The translations under genes and the position numbers were made by a program. DNA of 6,689 nt from an uncultured Clostridia bacterium (lineage in GTDB: Bacteria; Bacillota; Clostridia; Oscillospirales; Acutalibacteraceae): the NCBI GenBank assembly GCA_937915775.1, contig CALGGQ010000021.1, positions 1-6,689 of the forward strand, in the 5' to 3' direction. A model generated the notes under the pieces. It was not told the DNA's origin. It did not search any database and saw nothing but the letters and a program-made list of their open reading frames with translations. Within the stretch, counting starts at the first letter, position 1; each line of letters starts with the position of its first letter. Positions 5,290 through 6,689 of this stretch are shown here, piece after piece.

Positions 5290-6414
5290 ATGAACCAACA
5301 ACCCTATAACCCCAATCCCCATCAACCCAATTCCTGCCCGCCTTATCAGCCGTACCCCCAGCAGCCGTATCCCTATCAGGGCTACTATCAGCCGCCGCAG
5401 TATATCCCGCCGAACATGGATCCGCAGTATCTGCAGCAGATGGCGCATCAGGCAGAGGTTAAGAGAATGCGCGGCAAGCAGCGCTCCGGTATCATCGGGC
5501 TTGGCTTTTTGCTCGGCGCTACGATTATTGCCTATCTGATTATTCAGACGGTATTTGTTCTTATTCTGCAGGGCTCGTCCTATTATCAGACCTATCTGAC
5601 CTCCTCGACCTTCCAGAGCTGCTTTAACATTGTGGCAGTGCATATGACCTCGATGCTCATTCCGTTTACGGTGATGGCGCTGATTCTGAAAAAGAACTGG
5701 GTAGGTCCACTGGTGCCGCTCGAAAAAGTCGGCAAGTTCAAGACCTGCGCCTGGGTAGCGCTCGGCATGGGCTGCTGCATGGTTGCCAATATGCTCACCA
5801 ACCTGCTGGTGGAGGTCTGCAAAAAGGGCGGCTACGAGCTGACGCAGCCGGAAATTCTCGATATTGACAGCCCGCTCGCCTGTGTTGCGCTGATTGTTTC
5901 CACCGCGGTAGTGCCTGCCATCTTTGAGGAATACGGCTTCCGCTGCTGCGCGCTCGGCATTATGCGCAAATACGGCAACGCCTTTGCCGTTATCGCCACC
6001 AGCGTGATGTTCGGTCTGGTACACGGCAACGTCATTCAGTTTGTCTTTGCGTTTATGCTCGGTCTGGTGTTCGGCTACATCACGATTAAGACCAACAGTG
6101 TGCTGCCCGCGATGCTGATTCACGGGCTGAACAACGGTATCTCCGTTGTACAGGATATTCTGAAATACACGTCCGGCGGCAAGGTATCCGAAACCGTGGT
6201 GAGCGTGATTATGTACACCTGGATGGCGCTGGCAGTGGCGGCGCTCGTCTACTTCATCTATAAAAAGGAATTCAAACGCACGGTGCCGAAGCAGCCGAAG
6301 GAGGAATACGAGCTTTCCCTCGGTGCCAAGCTCGCGTGCCTGCTGCCCGGTCTTGCCATTCCGTTTGGTATTTTGATTTTTTTAACCTCACAGTATGTGA
6401 CGAAGATAAAGTAG
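5290..6414 (+). CDS. CPBP-family intramembrane glutamic/metallo-endopeptidase homologue with Pro/Tyr/Gln-rich tail
   Basis: A 374-aa membrane protein of the CPBP (CAAX protease and bacteriocin-processing, Abi) family. Residues 1-57 are a low-complexity tail rich in Pro, Tyr and Gln (PYQP, PQQPYPYQ, PQY) without a signal peptide, probably cytoplasmic. Membrane segments follow at about 67-92, 113-134, 152-174, 196-211, 230-246, 248-267, 270-288, 303-324 and 346-366. All three family motifs are present: EEYGFR (Glu213, Glu214, Arg218), FGLVHGN (His245) and the HGLNN element (His278, Asn281-282), so it should be active. Roles in this family include prenyl-protein CAAX cleavage, bacteriocin maturation or immunity and signal release; no peptide precursor lies nearby. 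A GAGG motif sits 11 bases upstream of the ATG, slightly far. The stop is one base from the tadA start. The substrate is unknown. Confidence 0.9.
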   Translation: MNQQPYNPNPHQPNSCPPYQPYPQQPYPYQGYYQPPQYIPPNMDPQYLQQMAHQAEVKRMRGKQRSGIIGLGFLLGATIIAYLIIQTVFVLILQGSSYYQTYLTSSTFQSCFNIVAVHMTSMLIPFTVMALILKKNWVGPLVPLEKVGKFKTCAWVALGMGCCMVANMLTNLLVEVCKKGGYELTQPEILDIDSPLACVALIVSTAVVPAIFEEYGFRCCALGIMRKYGNAFAVIATSVMFGLVHGNVIQFVFAFMLGLVFGYITIKTNSVLPAMLIHGLNNGISVVQDILKYTSGGKVSETVVSVIMYTWMALAVAALVYFIYKKEFKRTVPKQPKEEYELSLGAKLACLLPGLAIPFGILIFLTSQYVTKIK

Positions 6415-6415
6415 T

Positions 6416-6689
6416 ATGGAAAATCAGTATATGCGCGCCGCCATTGACGCGGCAAGGCTCAGCCAAGCCGAGGGGGAAGTGCCCGTCGGCGCCGTCATTG
6501 TGAAGGACGGCAACATCATCGCCACCGGCAGAAACCGCCGCGAAACAGGAAAAAACGCGCTGTACCACGCGGAGCTGGAGGCAATTGACAACGCCTGCAA
6601 GGCGCTCGGCGGCTGGCGGCTGCAGCAATGTGATTTATACGTCACGCTGGAGCCCTGCCCGATGTGCGCCGGCGCTATCATCAATTCCC
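6416..6689 (+). CDS. tadA: tRNA adenosine(34) deaminase, N-terminal part (runs off the right edge)
   Basis: Zinc enzyme that deaminates wobble adenosine 34 of tRNA-Arg(ACG) to inosine. I translated 91 codons from the ATG at 6416; the frame is open to the edge. Cytidine-deaminase-fold motifs are EVPVGAVIV (21-29), GRNRRE (38-43), the catalytic HAE (His51 zinc ligand, Glu53 proton shuttle) and PCPMC (80-84; Cys81 and Cys84 zinc ligands) in LEPCPMCAGAI. LYHAE replaces the more common TAHAE. The start is one base after the TAG of the preceding gene (TAGTATG) and has no good Shine-Dalgarno, so translation probably depends on coupling to the upstream cistron. A guanine deaminase or other nucleoside deaminase would be the alternative, but GRNRRE and GWRL favour TadA. 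Confidence 0.93.
   Translation, partial: MENQYMRAAIDAARLSQAEGEVPVGAVIVKDGNIIATGRNRRETGKNALYHAELEAIDNACKALGGWRLQQCDLYVTLEPCPMCAGAIINS

Noticed and set aside
5269..6123. A 284-codon open frame on the minus strand opposite the CPBP gene
   Set aside because: Its product is rich in His, Arg, Gln and Asn with no recognisable domain, and it is antisense to a gene with all family motifs; such frames arise from codon bias.

Overview
The window looks like an ordinary chromosomal segment of a Gram-positive Clostridia-type bacterium, most likely near Ruminococcaceae/Oscillospiraceae. The clues are a PdaA-type deacetylase lipoprotein, an RF2 and a TadA of clostridial flavour, a RING-like plus DUF2628-type membrane protein, strong AGGAGG-like ribosome sites and consensus SigA promoters in AT-rich gaps. 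The genus is inference. There is no insertion sequence, phage gene, CRISPR array, tRNA or rRNA, and no gene-free stretch longer than about 160 bases.

Layout. Eight genes diverge from a 160-base AT-rich control region (about 3242-3401) that holds two back-to-back consensus promoters. Leftward (minus strand) run prfB (release factor 2, 3241-2123), an MgtC/SapB-family membrane protein (2123-1386, overlapping the prfB stop by one base), a strong hairpin terminator (1321-1363), a PdaA-like polysaccharide deacetylase lipoprotein (1317-463), a separate SigA promoter (416-445), and the first 117 codons of an MreB-family actin (352-1, cut by the window edge). Rightward (plus strand) run a zinc-ribbon/RING-like plus DUF2628-type membrane protein (3402-4388), galU (4403-5272), a CPBP-family membrane protease homologue with a Pro/Tyr/Gln-rich tail (5290-6414) and the start of tadA (6416 to the edge). 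Gaps in the rightward set are 14, 17 and 1 bases with no terminator, so it reads as one operon.

How the genes relate. Translation functions (RF2, and TadA making inosine at the tRNA wobble position) flank envelope functions: UDP-glucose supply (GalU), wall-polymer deacetylation (PdaA-like), cell-shape actin (MreB) and three uncharacterised membrane proteins.

Most interesting points. The terminator after the mgtC-like gene carries the pdaA-like gene's Shine-Dalgarno in its 3' arm, so one hairpin could both end transcription and hide a ribosome site. The mreB leader has a perfect hairpin at the predicted 5' end and a duplicated Shine-Dalgarno segment. prfB lacks the usual autoregulatory frameshift. 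I found no convincing new multi-gene system; the novelty is at the level of regulatory architecture and poorly known membrane proteins.
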